Shown here: positions 1 to 12,080 of the stretch, piece by piece
Layout of the letters: the number at the start of each line of letters is the position of its first letter
How positions within the stretch are numbered: the first letter of the stretch is position 1
NCBI GenBank assembly: GCA_037074615.1
Contig: JAYWLJ010000063.1
Span: forward strand, 892,503-956,502
Origin: Leucaena leucocephala
Lineage: Eukaryota > Streptophyta > Magnoliopsida > Fabales > Fabaceae
Reading direction: 5' to 3'
DNA: 64,000 nt
The notes under the pieces: model-generated
The model's input: the letters and a program-made list of their open reading frames with translations, nothing else
What the model was told of the DNA's origin: nothing
The model's database searches: none
Translations under genes and position numbers: made by a program

Positions 1-220
1 TGAACGCGAAAGGTAGAGCTAGAAATCTGGAACCATGTACAAAGAGGGGCGTCTATTCAAAGCATATAATGCTTCTAGAAAGCTGTTACATTAAAAGGTA
101 AGAGGCGAAAAGTTGACATTAAGGGTTATCTTATCAGAAAATATTGACTTGTACGAGAATAATCATGAATCTGTTCATGACGAGTTGACGATGGAGAGAG
201 GGTGGAGTCAGAATCTTTGA

Positions 221-729
221 GGGCATGTTTGGATAGGATTTAAAAAAAAAGTTTATGAAAAAAAAAAAGGTTTATGGACAACTTATGAAAAAGGATTTTT
301 GGAGAAGAGTTTATGGAAAAAAAATAGTTTTGAATAAATAGGTGTTTGGATAGTTATTTTTAGAATGACTTTTTATGGTGATAAATTACCAAAAAGGGTA
401 TGATTTGATTTAAAGTAAGAGAGAGGAGGGAGTTAGAGAAAAGAGAAGAGAGAGGAGAGAGGGAAGAGAGGAGAGAGGAGAGATGGTGTAAGAAAAAGTA
501 GGAGAGAGGAGAGAGGGTGTAAGAAAAAGTAGGGATAAGATGGTAATTGGATAGTCCATAAGTACTTTTACTGTTGAAAAAGCTATTTTAAATAGCTTAT
601 TAAAAACCATGGTTTTGTCCAAAAGTACTTATGGACAAATAAGCCTGTTTGTTTTAAAATTTCTCCAAATCGAAGTTTGGGCCAAAAGCCCTTTTAAAAT
701 CGCGATTTAAGGCCTTACCAAACAAGCCC
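221..729 (+). mobile_element. MITE-like inverted-repeat element, copy 1
   Basis: The element opens with GGGCATGTTTGGATAGG and closes with CCTTACCAAACAAGCCC, so its ends are imperfect terminal inverted repeats (GGGC-TGTTTGG-AGG). It has no coding capacity; the middle is a purine-rich GAGAGAGG tract at about 415-530. A second copy lies inverted at about 1973-2503 and a decayed third near 35.3-35.8 kb. The end motif is of the kind seen in non-autonomous hAT-like elements, but I could not find a clean target-site duplication, so the superfamily is inferred. Confidence 0.6.
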
Positions 730-1972
730 GAAATTGATAAGTATTCTGTATAAAGTTCGATATAGGAAAATTAATTAGACGTGGTAGAATAATTTTTTTT
801 TTAAAAGATCAGTTCGTATTATCAATCAATTGTATATCCATACAAAATTAAGATGATAATCCAATTAAACAAGGTGAAGATTTATCTATGAATAAAATAA
901 TATTAGGTTATATGATTAATACTCGTCGTTATCTGTTATTTTATGCGCATATCAGTATAATAAAATTTATAAAAAAGTATGTTCTTTCCATTTACTGTCT
1001 CTTACATTCAATATAATATACAGAAAAATGCATGGAGTTATATGTTGACCATAATTTTTTTAATAATAAAACTACCCAATTATATGGGAATCACATTTTA
1101 TTATCTATGATGATATTAATTGCTATACGACTATACGAATATAAAATACAATAATGCAGTTTAAAAATTATTATGTGATTTTATTGTATTACTTGGGATG
1201 GGCCGAATGTGTGTAATAATTCTACTGTGAATTCGCGATCAAGATTTTTCTTTGATAATTATATCATGTGTATATGAAGACGAAAACGAAATGCAACTAG
1301 AAAATAAATCTCTATAATATATTGATTGACCGAAAATTGAGAAGTATGAATAGCTGGACCATTGAGATTGAATAGCGCGAATCGAAGTCTTTGAAAAAAT
1401 TATATAAAGCACATGGTATGATAAAATTACTCTTATTAGGTCCTATTAAAGTTGGTAAAAAAAAAAAAAAGTGGACTCATGCTAACAAAATATCTATTTA
1501 TTTATTTTTTTATTAATATTATTATTTATTTTATTTAAATATTATTTTAAATATTTTTATTATCAAATACTATTAATATAGTTATTTATTTGTTGATATA
1601 TGTTGACATATTATAATTGATTAATATTATATTAATATTTATTTATATTTATAGTTATAAAATTTAAGAAAAATTTATAAAAAAATAAAAAAATTTAAAA
1701 GTATAACATCAATAATTTTTTAATTATATTAATATAATATTATAAAATTTTAATTAATATTTAAAAATTTTAAAAATAATTTTTTAAAAATATTAAAAAA
1801 AAAAGTAATGAGCTAACAGGTTAACCACTGTTAACCACTGTCAAAATAGGATAAGCTTGAGTTGGCCGCTTTCCCACTCTAGGTCCTATGCAACAATTTA
1901 AAATATATATATAAAAAAAAAAACCTTAAAATCATCCAATGGCTCTCTGAAATTTCAAATTTCAAACCTTTT

Positions 1973-2503
1973 AGCATGTGTTTGGAACACACCCAAACCA
2001 AAGTTTTATATGCCCTTTTGGGCAAAATTTTAATTTGGGAAAATTTTAAAACAAACAGGCTTATTTGTCCATAAATGTTTTTGAGCAAAACTATGGTTTT
2101 GAATAAGCTATTTAAAATAGCTTTTTCAACAGTAAAAGAGCTTATGGACTATCCAATTACTATATTACCTTACTTTTTCTTACACCCTCTCTCCTCTCTC
2201 ATATCTACCCCTCTCCTCTCTCCTCTCTCCTCTCTCTTCTTTTATCTCTACTTTTTCTTACACCCTCTCTCCTCTCTCTTATCTTCTCTCTACCTCTCTC
2301 ATCTCTCTTACTTTAAATCAAATCATACACTTTCTGATAATCTACCACTATAAAAAGTCATTCTAAAAATAACTATCCAAACACCTATTTATTTAAAACC
2401 ATTTTTTTTCTATAAACTCTTCTCTAAAAGCCCCTTTTCATAAGTTGTCCATAAATCCTTTTTTTTTATAAGTATTTTTTTAAAATCCTATCCAAACATG
2501 CCC
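1973..2503 (-). mobile_element. MITE-like inverted-repeat element, copy 2 (inverted)
   Basis: Read on the minus strand this matches the copy at 221-729: GGGCATGTTTGGATAGG at its outer end (2503), then the phrases for 'cttatgga', 'aaataggtgtttggatag', the GA-rich core (here CT-rich on the plus strand, about 2185-2305) and 'ataagcctgtttgttttaaaattt'. The distal end carries GTGTGTTCCAAACACATGC, so its terminal repeat has drifted from that of copy 1. The reading frames over the CT tract are artefacts of the repeat. Confidence 0.6.
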
Positions 2504-3870
2504 TTAACTATAAATAGATTTGGTGTACAGTGCAGCAGCCAAAGTTAATTCTAATATTCTGTTTTGGGACACCGTTCTTAAGTGAAGGCGGCCCTTTTTA
2601 GTCGTTCAAAAAAACTGCTTCTTTGATTATTCTGATTATTAACTCGCACCCGTTAATCGAATTCCTTCACTGACTTAAAAAGAACCCACTATATATTAAT
2701 ACATAATCTTCCAGAACTAGAATTTGATCCTTCATTCTAATTTTCATTCGCTGATGTTCGGCGCTCATGATTTGTTTGAATTCTCACCCTTCCCCTACTA
2801 CGGATTGATTGTTTTCGTATCCGGCTTACTATTCATTCATGTTAATTGCTAAACGATGAAATATTTTTCCCCTGCCCTGAAAAAGCAGCGACAATTTAAA
2901 TTCTAACGCAGGAAGAAGTTTGCATCACAGCCATCCAGAAACGCAGATTTTCGTTCAAGGAAGCAAGGAAGGAAGCCACATTTTAGGCTTAAATTCATAA
3001 TCTGGGAATAACGGAAGAATGCTTGGGGATCAGGGCAGGGGAAATCGTTTTGAAGCTAACGAGGGAATTTATTGATGATTATTATTAGACAGAGAGTCAA
3101 GTCAGCATTCATTGCACAAAAAAAAAAAAAGTCAGCATTCAACGTTGGAAGTTAGAACATAAATTTATAATATTACACGACAGACACGCTTTCACCGATG
3201 AGGGACGAGAGACTCGGATCCTCTAATGTTGGCCGCTTTCAAGTTCTGGGAAGCTTCTTGATCTGACCTTTTTGGGGTGCTTCTTTTATTAATCACTTTT
3301 CCGCTATGATTAGGCCCGCCCGCCCGCCCGCCCTATGTCTAATCTCGAGATTTTGGTACAAATAAACCTAATTGATGGTCAAATGGCAGCTTCAGATATT
3401 ATCCCCTCAAATAAACTTTAATTGGCCGGGTGGTTAACTCCTGCGGTCTTAATTGCACTTTACAGGCGCAGTGATTGAGCCTCGTAATGGGCCCCCGTCC
3501 CTACTAATTACTAATTACTAAATTTCTTATCATTCCTCCACAGACTTTGGTGCTTACCACCCCCAGCTACTTATAAATTGTTTGACATGCTATATATGGT
3601 ATTGATTAATAACATTTAAAAGATGATAATAAACAAGTACAAATTTCAAGATTTGTTTGGTGGATGACCCCGTCCAATTCATCCCAGCATTAAATTTATG
3701 GCCATTTTATTTATAAATTTTAAGAAAGGGTTGACTACGAAAGGGGGCGTAAATTCGTGGACATGGGACAGTAAAGAGTGAACACCATATCATATATATG
3801 TGTTGGTGGAGAGAGATTAAACGGTAAGGGCAACCTACGTGTCAGGAGCACACCGTGTATGACCAAGGTG

Positions 3871-3878
3871 TGACGTCA
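3871..3878. promoter_or_regulatory. TGACGTCA palindrome in the ATL promoter
   Basis: A perfect 8-bp palindrome TGACGTCA lies about 200 bp upstream of the ATL start codon. This is the classical bZIP (TGA/CRE-type) binding core; in plants TGA factors bind it in defence and stress promoters. A TATA-like element follows at 3991-4000. Function is inferred from motif and position only. Confidence 0.4.
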
Positions 3879-4071
3879 CTTATGACCCAATTCAATTGAA
3901 AACGAAACACAGACAGACAAGTTCGACGCAGCCTCCCCATTATTTGATTCGACCTCTCTTCCACCACCTTCCTCTCTCCTTCCTCCTCCACTTATAAACT
4001 TCTCGCCCCACTCTCTGTCCATTCTTCCCCTCCGTCTCTCTCATGTGTAGCTCCTCCCTCAATTCTCCGCC

Positions 4072-5181
4072 ATGATCATCATCAAGCCCGTCTCTCCCTA
4101 TGGATTCCTCCTCTGCTTCTCCCTTCTCTCCCCCCTACTCGTTGCTGCTCAGCCCCCATCCAATTCTAACCCAGATCAGACCCAACAGCTCAATAAGCTC
4201 ACCCCTTCCATGGCCATCATCATCGTCATCTTGATCGCCGCTCTTTTCCTCATGGGCTTCTTCTCCATCTACATCCGCCACTGCTCCGATTCTCCCTCCG
4301 GCAGCGTTCGCCCCCTTGGCCTCCGTGCTTCCCTTGGTCGTTCCAGGCGTGCTCCTCGCGGTCTCGATCCTCTCGTCATCCAGACCTTTCCCACTCTCCA
4401 GTACTCTGAAGTTAAGGCTCACAAGATCGGCAAAGGCGCCCTCGAGTGTGCCGTCTGCTTGTCCGAGTTCGAAGACTCCGAAACACTGCGTTTGATCCCC
4501 AAGTGCGATCACGTCTTCCACCCCGATTGCATCGACGAGTGGTTGGCTTCTCATACCACCTGCCCCGTCTGCCGAACCGACCTTGTTCCTCAGCCTGACC
4601 AGTCATTCCGCGGAGTTCCAAACGTCAACCCCGACGCCGTCGACCTTGAAGCTCAAAACGAGGCTGCGGAACCCGAACCCGAGCAACGTCATACTGCGGA
4701 GGCTGATCCAGAACCGGTGGAGCCCGACGTTCTATGCCTCAATCACACCATGAAACGGAACCGTACGCGAGGGTCTCGATCGGGTCGGGCGCGAAGGTTT
4801 CCCCGGTCGCACTCGACTGGGCATTCGTTGGTGCAGCCGGGTGAAGACACTGAACGTTTCACTCTGAGATTGCCTGTGGAAGTAAGGAATCGGATATTGA
4901 ACCGGGAATTGCAACGGGCGACAAGCTTGGTTGTCTTGCCCAGAGAAGGTAGTTCGAGACGAGGCTATCGATTTAGTGGTGATGGCAGTAGCAGAGGGAG
5001 GTTTTCGAGGCGGCTGGACCGCGGTATTAAATCGGACCGATGGGTTTTCACGATGGCGCCACCGTTCCTCGTAAGGGCGTCGTCTATCAGGTCCCCGAAA
5101 GTGGGAGGGAGCGCCGGTGAAGGAACCTCCGCTCAATTCATCGTGGCGCCGGCGGCGGATGCTGCCCGGCCTCCGGTTTAA
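4072..5181 (+). CDS. ATL-family RING-H2 E3 ubiquitin ligase (ATL6/ATL31-like)
   Basis: An intronless 369-residue protein with the ATL layout. An N-terminal hydrophobic leader (about 10-27) is followed by a transmembrane helix (about 47-69), a basic patch, the GLD motif (97-99) and a RING-H2 finger: C126, C129, C145, H147, H150, C153, C164 and C167, with the Trp expected before the last cysteine pair. The C-terminal half is rich in acidic, Arg and Ser residues, as in ATL6/ATL31-type members. Such proteins are membrane-bound E3 ligases; ATL6 and ATL31 act in carbon/nitrogen response and defence by ubiquitinating 14-3-3 proteins. The start follows a CT-rich leader and is the first ATG of the frame. 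Family assignment is secure; the exact orthologue is inferred. Confidence 0.93.
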   Translation: MIIIKPVSPYGFLLCFSLLSPLLVAAQPPSNSNPDQTQQLNKLTPSMAIIIVILIAALFLMGFFSIYIRHCSDSPSGSVRPLGLRASLGRSRRAPRGLDPLVIQTFPTLQYSEVKAHKIGKGALECAVCLSEFEDSETLRLIPKCDHVFHPDCIDEWLASHTTCPVCRTDLVPQPDQSFRGVPNVNPDAVDLEAQNEAAEPEPEQRHTAEADPEPVEPDVLCLNHTMKRNRTRGSRSGRARRFPRSHSTGHSLVQPGEDTERFTLRLPVEVRNRILNRELQRATSLVVLPREGSSRRGYRFSGDGSSRGRFSRRLDRGIKSDRWVFTMAPPFLVRASSIRSPKVGGSAGEGTSAQFIVAPAADAARPPV

Positions 5182-6339
5182 CAGTTCCTTTGCTTGTAAA
5201 CTTCCTCAACAATTTTTTAATCTCTACATTTTCTTCATATCTCTTGCAGTCAACTGATTTTTTTTTTCTTTGTTCATAATCTGCCGCCATGTTGTTTGAG
5301 CTCCGAAATGTATAAAATGAGTATACTAGAATATATATTTTTTGATATAGTTTCAATAAAAGAAGGCAATATAATCTCATATGATATGAAAATTGGAAAC
5401 CAAGAGCAGAACTTGTGATCTGTGAAGCGAATGGAATGTTCTGTTCCCACGAGGATACGTGAAACTATTTTAGGTTGTATCACGGACAGAGAGAGAGACT
5501 GGACACGGTGGGTCTGAACTTGGAAAGCTCTGCCCGTGGAAGATTCGGTGGTTATTTACTGTGAATTGTGGACAACGTTGTCCAAGTTTTGGGCAACGGT
5601 GGCGTTATGTTTTCGCGATATTTCGATTTGTATACGAGGTTGAGCCAAAATGGAACACAATCACTAATTGGCATGTTTGAATCGAAATCAGTGCGAATGG
5701 GTTAGAAAGAAAAGGAGGCAGTAATAATTACCGGGGAGCAGGGATGTTGGGATATAAGAACAATGGTTTTAAACAAAAAGAAATGTAGGGAAGGAGGAGG
5801 GGCTGGCATTGATACTTGGAAGGAGTATTCGCTTGCTTGTGACGCCAAAACTCTAAAGTCGCCTTCCTTGACTTGAGCATATTAAAAAGCTTTTGCATTC
5901 CTAATTGGTTATTCCTTTTGTCACGTGCTATTGGTCTCACAATTATTCATTATCATCGGTCCACCCACCCACCCTTTTGCCTAAAGTCCTCTTGGCTGCT
6001 ATCCCACCACATGGAGCCTTTCTAATGACCTCACCTTCATATAAAGTTGGATCGACGCTTTTTATTATTATTAAAATATCATCAAACAAACCCGGCTCAT
6101 TTAACTTCTCGCACTGTTTAAAAAACTTAATTACAATTAAAATCTTAATTATAACATAACTAATGAAATAGGTGAGAGAACATCTTTACTGTCTTTTTTT
6201 TTAATAAGGGTGAATGTAGAAAGTTTTTCTAAGTTTAACGCCTTCCTTAGTATGCAGTTTGTGACAGTAGTAAGAAGAGCCCCGTAACGATAACGATACC
6301 CTCTTATCAAGAAGTTCTTGAAAGTTCTCATGCAAGATA
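5182..6339. other. Intergenic region
   Basis: It contains the ATL 3' flank and the 5' flank of the ERCC1-like remnant. I see no coding similarity and no structured RNA. The short reading frames are not convincing. Confidence 0.6.
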
Positions 6340-8645
6340 CACTCCGCCCTCCCTTTTCGTTCCCTCACAAACCCTTTTCTAGGCTTTTTCGTTCCTCAAA
6401 TCATCCGAGTTCTACTCTCCTCCTCCCTCCGCCTCTTCTAACCCTTCACCAGCTTCTCAGTCCTCTGAATCTAGTGTTCCAATGTACTCATTCCTCCACT
6501 CCACTCCTGCTTTCAATTATTTTCCACTTTTCTTCGCATGGGGTTGCTTTGTGGCGCAACTTTTTTCCCCCCCCGGGAGAAACGGGGTTCGGTTGATTCG
6601 GGTGATAAATTTCTACAGTTTCATGCGTTCTTCGGGCCTTCGCGGCAGCTATGCGATTTTCTGAGCTATCTGGATATGTAATTGATCAAATAAATTTCTT
6701 CCATCTCCTCTACAAGGATGAGAGGATAGCATTTTTATACTTCCTCTAAGCTTAGAACCCAAGAAAGCTTGGGCCTTCGTGGTATAAATTCAATTCAAGT
6801 GCTATGAATTTTCGCAAATTGCAATTTCGACTCAATTCATTTGCACTCATTATCGTGTTAGTATGGTGTTAAAAAAGTTATAACCTTTGGATTTTTGCCT
6901 TTTCTCCGTTTCTCCGTGACTGAAGTTAAGTTTCTTAGTCTATTAATATTCTGATTAGGCAAACAGGTCAATCAGTCGCTCCATCTTCAACATAGTGAAT
7001 TTCAAGCTCCGTGTGGTCCTGTGCCATGTTGATGTGGTCTGGTTCCTTGCTATTTACTTCAGAATTTTGTCTACCAATTTAGATGTCTAAACATAGTGAA
7101 TTTATGTCCTATTTGAGAGTGATAGATTCTATGTACTATTCCTATTGGTTTCAGGAGGATGTGGTGAAGCCTCTATGAAAAACAGCCTTGCTTCATGACT
7201 GCACCCTTCTATGTGGATGGAGGTAATATTGACATAGCGTCTAACTGCATATGGAGCAAGAATGTTTAAAAATGTCATTTCAGCTCTTTGAATTCTAAGA
7301 TTGCTGCTGGAATTTACTACAATCTAGAGAATATCTTAGAGAACTCTGATTAGAGGTACCATATTCCTATTAAAGATGAAAACTCGTGCTTTCATCTTGT
7401 TGAAGTACATTAAGTGACTGAGTTATAGATGTGTATTGTAGGCAGAATCTGTCTGTCCTATAAGTCTGGAATTATTGTGGCATGCTTATGAATTTGAGTA
7501 GCTGTAATAGCAACTAGGAGGATTCCTTTGATCTGTCTACTACATTTTACAACCTTCCATTCTACTGTTGCCATAGCTTTGGAATTCTGTGGTCATTACT
7601 ATGATTGCATGCATTTGAATTTTATCATCCATAGTAGTAAGTAGGAAAATTCCTCTGATCTGTCTGATTTTATTAAATTTCCCATCTCCTATGGCTACAG
7701 CCTGGAGGAATGTGGTCGTTACTTGGAAACAATAAAAGTTTATGAAAACAAGCCCGCAGACATTATTCAAGGCCAAATGGACACAGACTATCTCTCCCGG
7801 GTATATTTTTATGGTTTTTGGTCTATAAATGTATTTATCAAGTAATAATAGTTAATGATTATTCCAATCGGTTAGACTTAGAAATCTATTTCAAAATTGT
7901 ACTGAAGCTATCTTACTTTCAACGGTAGCTAACGCGTGCCCGTACAACAGATCGGCATGTTAACAAGACTGATGTAGTTACCCTTGGAACTACATTTGGG
8001 TTATGCTTATTTATTTCTTGTACACCCACATAGATTTACATGGCTTAATTAATTAATTATTGAAGTGAAATTGTTATTTTAGTCTCTGTCTCACATCATG
8101 GGCGCATCCATGGAAGATCTGGCACGCTGCCCTGGCATCGGAGAGCGCAAGGTATTTTTCTAGCGCTAGAAGTGAGAAAGGATAGGGATTTTCTGTTATT
8201 TTCATGTGGCTGTGATTGCATGATTTGGTGCCATAGTTCGCAGTTGCTAGTGTTATCAGAGATCAATGGCAATTTCAGTTTTGCTGATATAGAAGCTCGA
8301 AATATTATGAATTTTTTTTTTTTGGTCATCAGGTCAAGCGCTTGTTTGACACTTTCCATGAGCCCTTCACGCGGGTGGAATCTAACTGGCAAAACATTCC
8401 AGAGATTTCTGCCCAGAATAAGGTAGCCAGTCCCAAGGCTCCAACCCAGAACGACTCCGAACCTTCTTCCTTAAATGAAGACGAAGGATAAAGTTGGCAA
8501 ACGAAGGAAGAAAGAAACTGAATTGACTGTCAAGTCGGCCTTGTCGGCAGCTTTCGCCAAATATGCTGACAGAGTTGGAAGAAAAAGCGATCCATCAGGA
8601 GGGGAAGAGAGAGGAATGGAATCAAAAGCTGATAAGAGGAAATGA
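6340..8645 (+). pseudogene. ERCC1: ERCC1/RAD10 DNA-repair endonuclease subunit, decayed copy
   Basis: Exon-like blocks encode recognisable ERCC1 pieces in order: an N-terminal Ser/Pro-rich block (6356-6480, with AFSFLKSSEFYSPPP), NFKLRVVLCHVDV (6998-7036), EDVVKPL..KTALLHDCTLLCGW (7155-7222), SLEECGRYLETIKVYENKPAD (7701-7800), RHVNKTDVVTLGTTFG (7929-7999), SLSHIMGASMEDLARCPGIG (8083-8151) and the basic C-terminus (8333-8645). Most blocks keep GT-AG borders. It cannot make ERCC1. There is TAG at 6380-6382 in the first block; the central exons before NFKLRVV are missing; TGA stands at 7176-7178 where four conserved residues should be; joining 7999 to 8083 loses the frame by one base; and TAA at 8489-8491 precedes a C-terminal tail in another frame. 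ERCC1 normally pairs with XPF/RAD1 in nucleotide excision repair. An intact copy presumably exists elsewhere. Confidence 0.9.
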
Positions 8646-9412
8646 TTGTGATTTTTTTTTGCAGTTGATTAATATTAATTTAGCCGACAGCATGGGATCT
8701 CGAGATTCAGATGATTGATTTACAATCAATGCGGCTCTTGGGTCTGGGAGTAGTCCGGTCTCGTTCATGTATAATAACTGTGGCACTTGCTCCCACCTCG
8801 ACATTAGATTGGGCCTTGTACAACTTTAGACGAATGCAATCGCCAGTTGCAGATCAAAATGGTTGGTTGGTGCAATGTAATTCCTCTAGGGAATAAGCTT
8901 TCAATATTGCAGTCCTAATGCCTCTAATGTGTGTTCCGTGTTTTACTACTTGTTCTAGGTCATTTTTTCATCAGCCAAAACTGACTCGATATCGCTCAAC
9001 TGCATTGTCATGTGATTTTAGATGATTTGCTAAGCCATCTTTGGCCTTGAAATGGCGTTAAACTCTTCAAATCAAATTAAAAAAAAAAAAAATCCTACTC
9101 CCATACATCTTGTACCCACCGAAAGGCAAACTACTCAAATGTTGCCCTTCCTTTCTAGAATGAAGAAAATGTAGAATCTAAAGAAATGCAGAGGTATTTG
9201 GTTGTACTGTTCCTCTGAGAAGATGTTGAACATTTTATCCAAGGGGCATTTTGTTTCCTCCCAGCGTTGTGCGGGTCATTTATCGGATTTCGGATATGAC
9301 CCATGAAGCCCCAGTCTTCCAAAAATAGTCAGTTGGCGAGCTTTTAACTGCGTGAAACTGCTCCATTCTGCAGCAGCTAATGGCTTGGACTTGACGTGTG
9401 TTTTTGAAATCT

Positions 9413-11877
9413 TCATGAACCCGATGAACTAACTGAAGATGGGTTCCTAACTAGTGGTATTAGTGATTGCACTACATCTGTCATTAACGGCCTGTAATCT
9501 GCTTCTGGCTGTATGCACATCGCTGCTATGGCTGCTGCCTATAAACCATACACAGAAATTAATGCCATAAAAACATCACTCCTCCTAGTCACATCACAAC
9601 GGCTATAACAAACAAAACTGACCTGCGCTAGATCCTTCTTAGAATACTGTCCTCGCAGAGCTGGATCCACCATTTCCACCACCTTTTCCCTGCTTGTTAA
9701 CCTCGGAAGAGCCTGATCAAAACATCACACGTCGCTCGTAAGTTATATAAATCCCACCACATAACAAACTATCGACCAGTAACCTTATTACTCCAAAAAA
9801 TCATAGGACTAACCCAAGAGACGAGGACGTGTTCCCCAGGGGGGCGCTTAATATCAACGGGCACTCGTCCCGTTAGCAACTCTAGAAGAACCACGCCGTA
9901 GCTGTATACATCTGACTTTGTGGTGAGCTTCCCTGTGGATGCATACCTACATTATAATTTCAATTTCAAATCTGATTGAGTTCATAATGGAATTTCATAG
10001 CCGTTATGAGTATTAGATGAGAACATTGACAGCTTGCGGGAAAGTGACCACATACATACTGACTGTGTCCATTAGAATGATTCCTTTCTTTGAACACACC
10101 AATTTTCGTACTGTGTGTCCACAAGATAAGGAAAGGTGCACAGTGACACAAGATATAGGGTTTTTTTGGGAGGTGGGGATGAGGGTACAGTGTACTCACT
10201 CTGGTGCCAGGTATCCTGTTGTCCCCAAAACCCTGGTGGAAACTTGACCGTTGATCTTTTCTGAGCCCATCTTAGCCAATCCAAAGTCAGAAACCTTGGC
10301 GCGGAAGTTATGATCCAGTACGACATTGTGGGACTTGAAGTCGCGGTGTATCACAGGCGTGGCCGCGTGCTCGTGCAGGAACTCCAAGGCCCTGGCACAG
10401 TCGAGGGCCACCCTCATGCGGGACAACCAATCCAACGGTTGAGCGTGATCGTGAGCGGAGTGAAGATGGTGTTGGAGCGTCCCATTGGCCACGTACTTAA
10501 ATACGAGAAGCCTGTGGTGGTGGTCAGCGCAATACCCAATTAACTCCACCAAATAAGGAGAGTGCAATCGGCTTAGAAGATCCACCTGCAATTACAGACA
10601 AAGCCAAGGATTATAAAAATGGCGCTTAATTTTCGCATTCCCCTCTTCACAGCCATGTGCAGCACATTATTAGAATAAAGCTCTTCATATTTTAGTCGTC
10701 AAGTGGCAGTCATGGAGTGGAATGGTCCAAATATAAGCCGTTTTTGAAGTATAAAATCAGTAATTTTTTTGTTGGGTACGTAGTATAAAATCAAGAATTA
10801 TTGCTCGACACTTGAGAGACGACAGAATAATCGAAGAGATGAGCTTAATAGCCTATACAGAGGTTGTCTTTCTGTAGGTAGGTCCTTTCTTTCTCGCATT
10901 AAAAATTTAAAATAACTAGCTTTGAGTTTTGACTTTTCTTTTGGATCTCGATTTTCTCACTGAGACGGCAGCCTTCCACACGATGTCTCGATATATGTCC
11001 GTGTAAAAGCTGGGGAGCAGGTAAGAACAGAACAAAGAGACATCGTGTGCCACCAAAACCTAAGAAGTGAACTGCATTTTTGTTCCTTAATCGTATATGT
11101 TTCACCTACTTGATTTCCGAACATGTACCTTTTAGAGAAAAAATGACAACTAACAGCGAGTTAAAAAACGCTTCAAGATATAAATGTTTTGAAACAGAGC
11201 TTGTAAAGAGAGATAATGAGGTAATAAATGAAGGGGCTCACCTCGATTCTGAAGGCACGCTCGCCTTGCTTACCTTCCCTCTGCAGCAACTTAATGGCGG
11301 CCAGAGAGCCATCACTCAAGACTCCTTTGTACACCAAACCAAATCCTCCATTCCCAATTATATTTGCTTCACTGAATCCCTCCGTCGCCACTTCTAGCTC
11401 TTTATACGTGAACACTTGCACTCCTCTGAATTTGGGTGCTGCCGGTTTGTTCATGTTCCCTCCATAAATACACCCTCCCCTCACATCTGCGTTTTTCTCC
11501 CAACGTTAATAACACATATCTTAATCTTGAAAACGCAGTTTTTTTTGGAGATAGAGAAGCACGTTACCTGGGCTACAAGTGAAGTTGGAAGCTGTGGAGG
11601 TGACGAATCTGCTGCTGGTGTCATGGAAATCTTCACCACCAAGTTTAGTAGTAGTTGGATTCTTGCGGGAGGATTTGAGGCGACGGAGGAGGAATATGAT
11701 GAGAGAAATGGCGAGGAGAAGCATGAAGGAAGTGAGACTTATGATGACTATGAGAATGGTTTTGGGGGGAAAATGGAGATGATGATGCTTGTAATACTCC
11801 TCCACATGGGAGTGGTTCCGTGTGGAGGCAACACTTGGTGATTCTGCAGCTACAGCAAAACTGGTGTTGACTTCCAT
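9413..11877 (-). CDS. Membrane-anchored receptor-like Ser/Thr kinase (At3g58690-like)
   Basis: Six exons on the minus strand: 11568-11877, 11242-11486, 10200-10585, 9814-9946, 9623-9712 and 9413-9538. They sum to 1290 nt, giving 429 residues. There is no long ectodomain: a short N-terminus and one transmembrane helix (about 41-64) precede the kinase domain. Visible motifs are the glycine loop GNGGFG (148-153), Lys169 in AIK, HRD (265-267), DFG (285-287), APEY and the GxLTTKSDVYSYGVVLLELLTGR segment. All key catalytic residues are present, so an active kinase is expected. The domain resembles the plant RLCK/PBL group represented by At3g58690; the ligand-free architecture suggests it relays signals from other receptors, which is inference. 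A long CT microsatellite (12035-12078, GA on the gene strand) lies just upstream. Confidence 0.9.
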
Positions 11878-12034
11878 GATTGCGTAGAACAGAGCTAGAA
11901 AGAAGGGGGGGGGGGGGGGAGAGATAGAGAGATGGATGAATTTGATAGCTAGGACGAAATGGAAGGTGCGAGTTAGTATTTGCTAGTTTTGAGCTTCCCT
12001 TCTCCCAAGAAGCGACTAAGCTAAGGCTCATATC

Positions 12035-12080
<46 letters not shown>

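Larger units (their letters stand above)
1..4071. other. Gene-poor upstream region
   Basis: No coding region is supported here. The stretch is AT-rich and contains two copies of a ~0.5 kb inverted-repeat element (listed separately), long A and T runs around 1480-1800, and a short CCCG-type repeat near 3317-3335. The last ~300 bases are the promoter and leader of the ATL gene that starts at 4072: a CT-rich leader and a TATA-like CTTATAAACT at 3991-4000. Confidence 0.7.

Noticed and set aside
2075..2353. 92-codon frame rich in Leu/Ser/Pro
   Set aside because: It is created by the CT-rich core of the inverted-repeat element and a mirror frame exists in the other copy at 410-622.
4135..4621. Long minus-strand reading frames across the ATL gene
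   Set aside because: They are antisense shadows of a GC-richer coding region; the plus strand has a complete RING-H2 protein.
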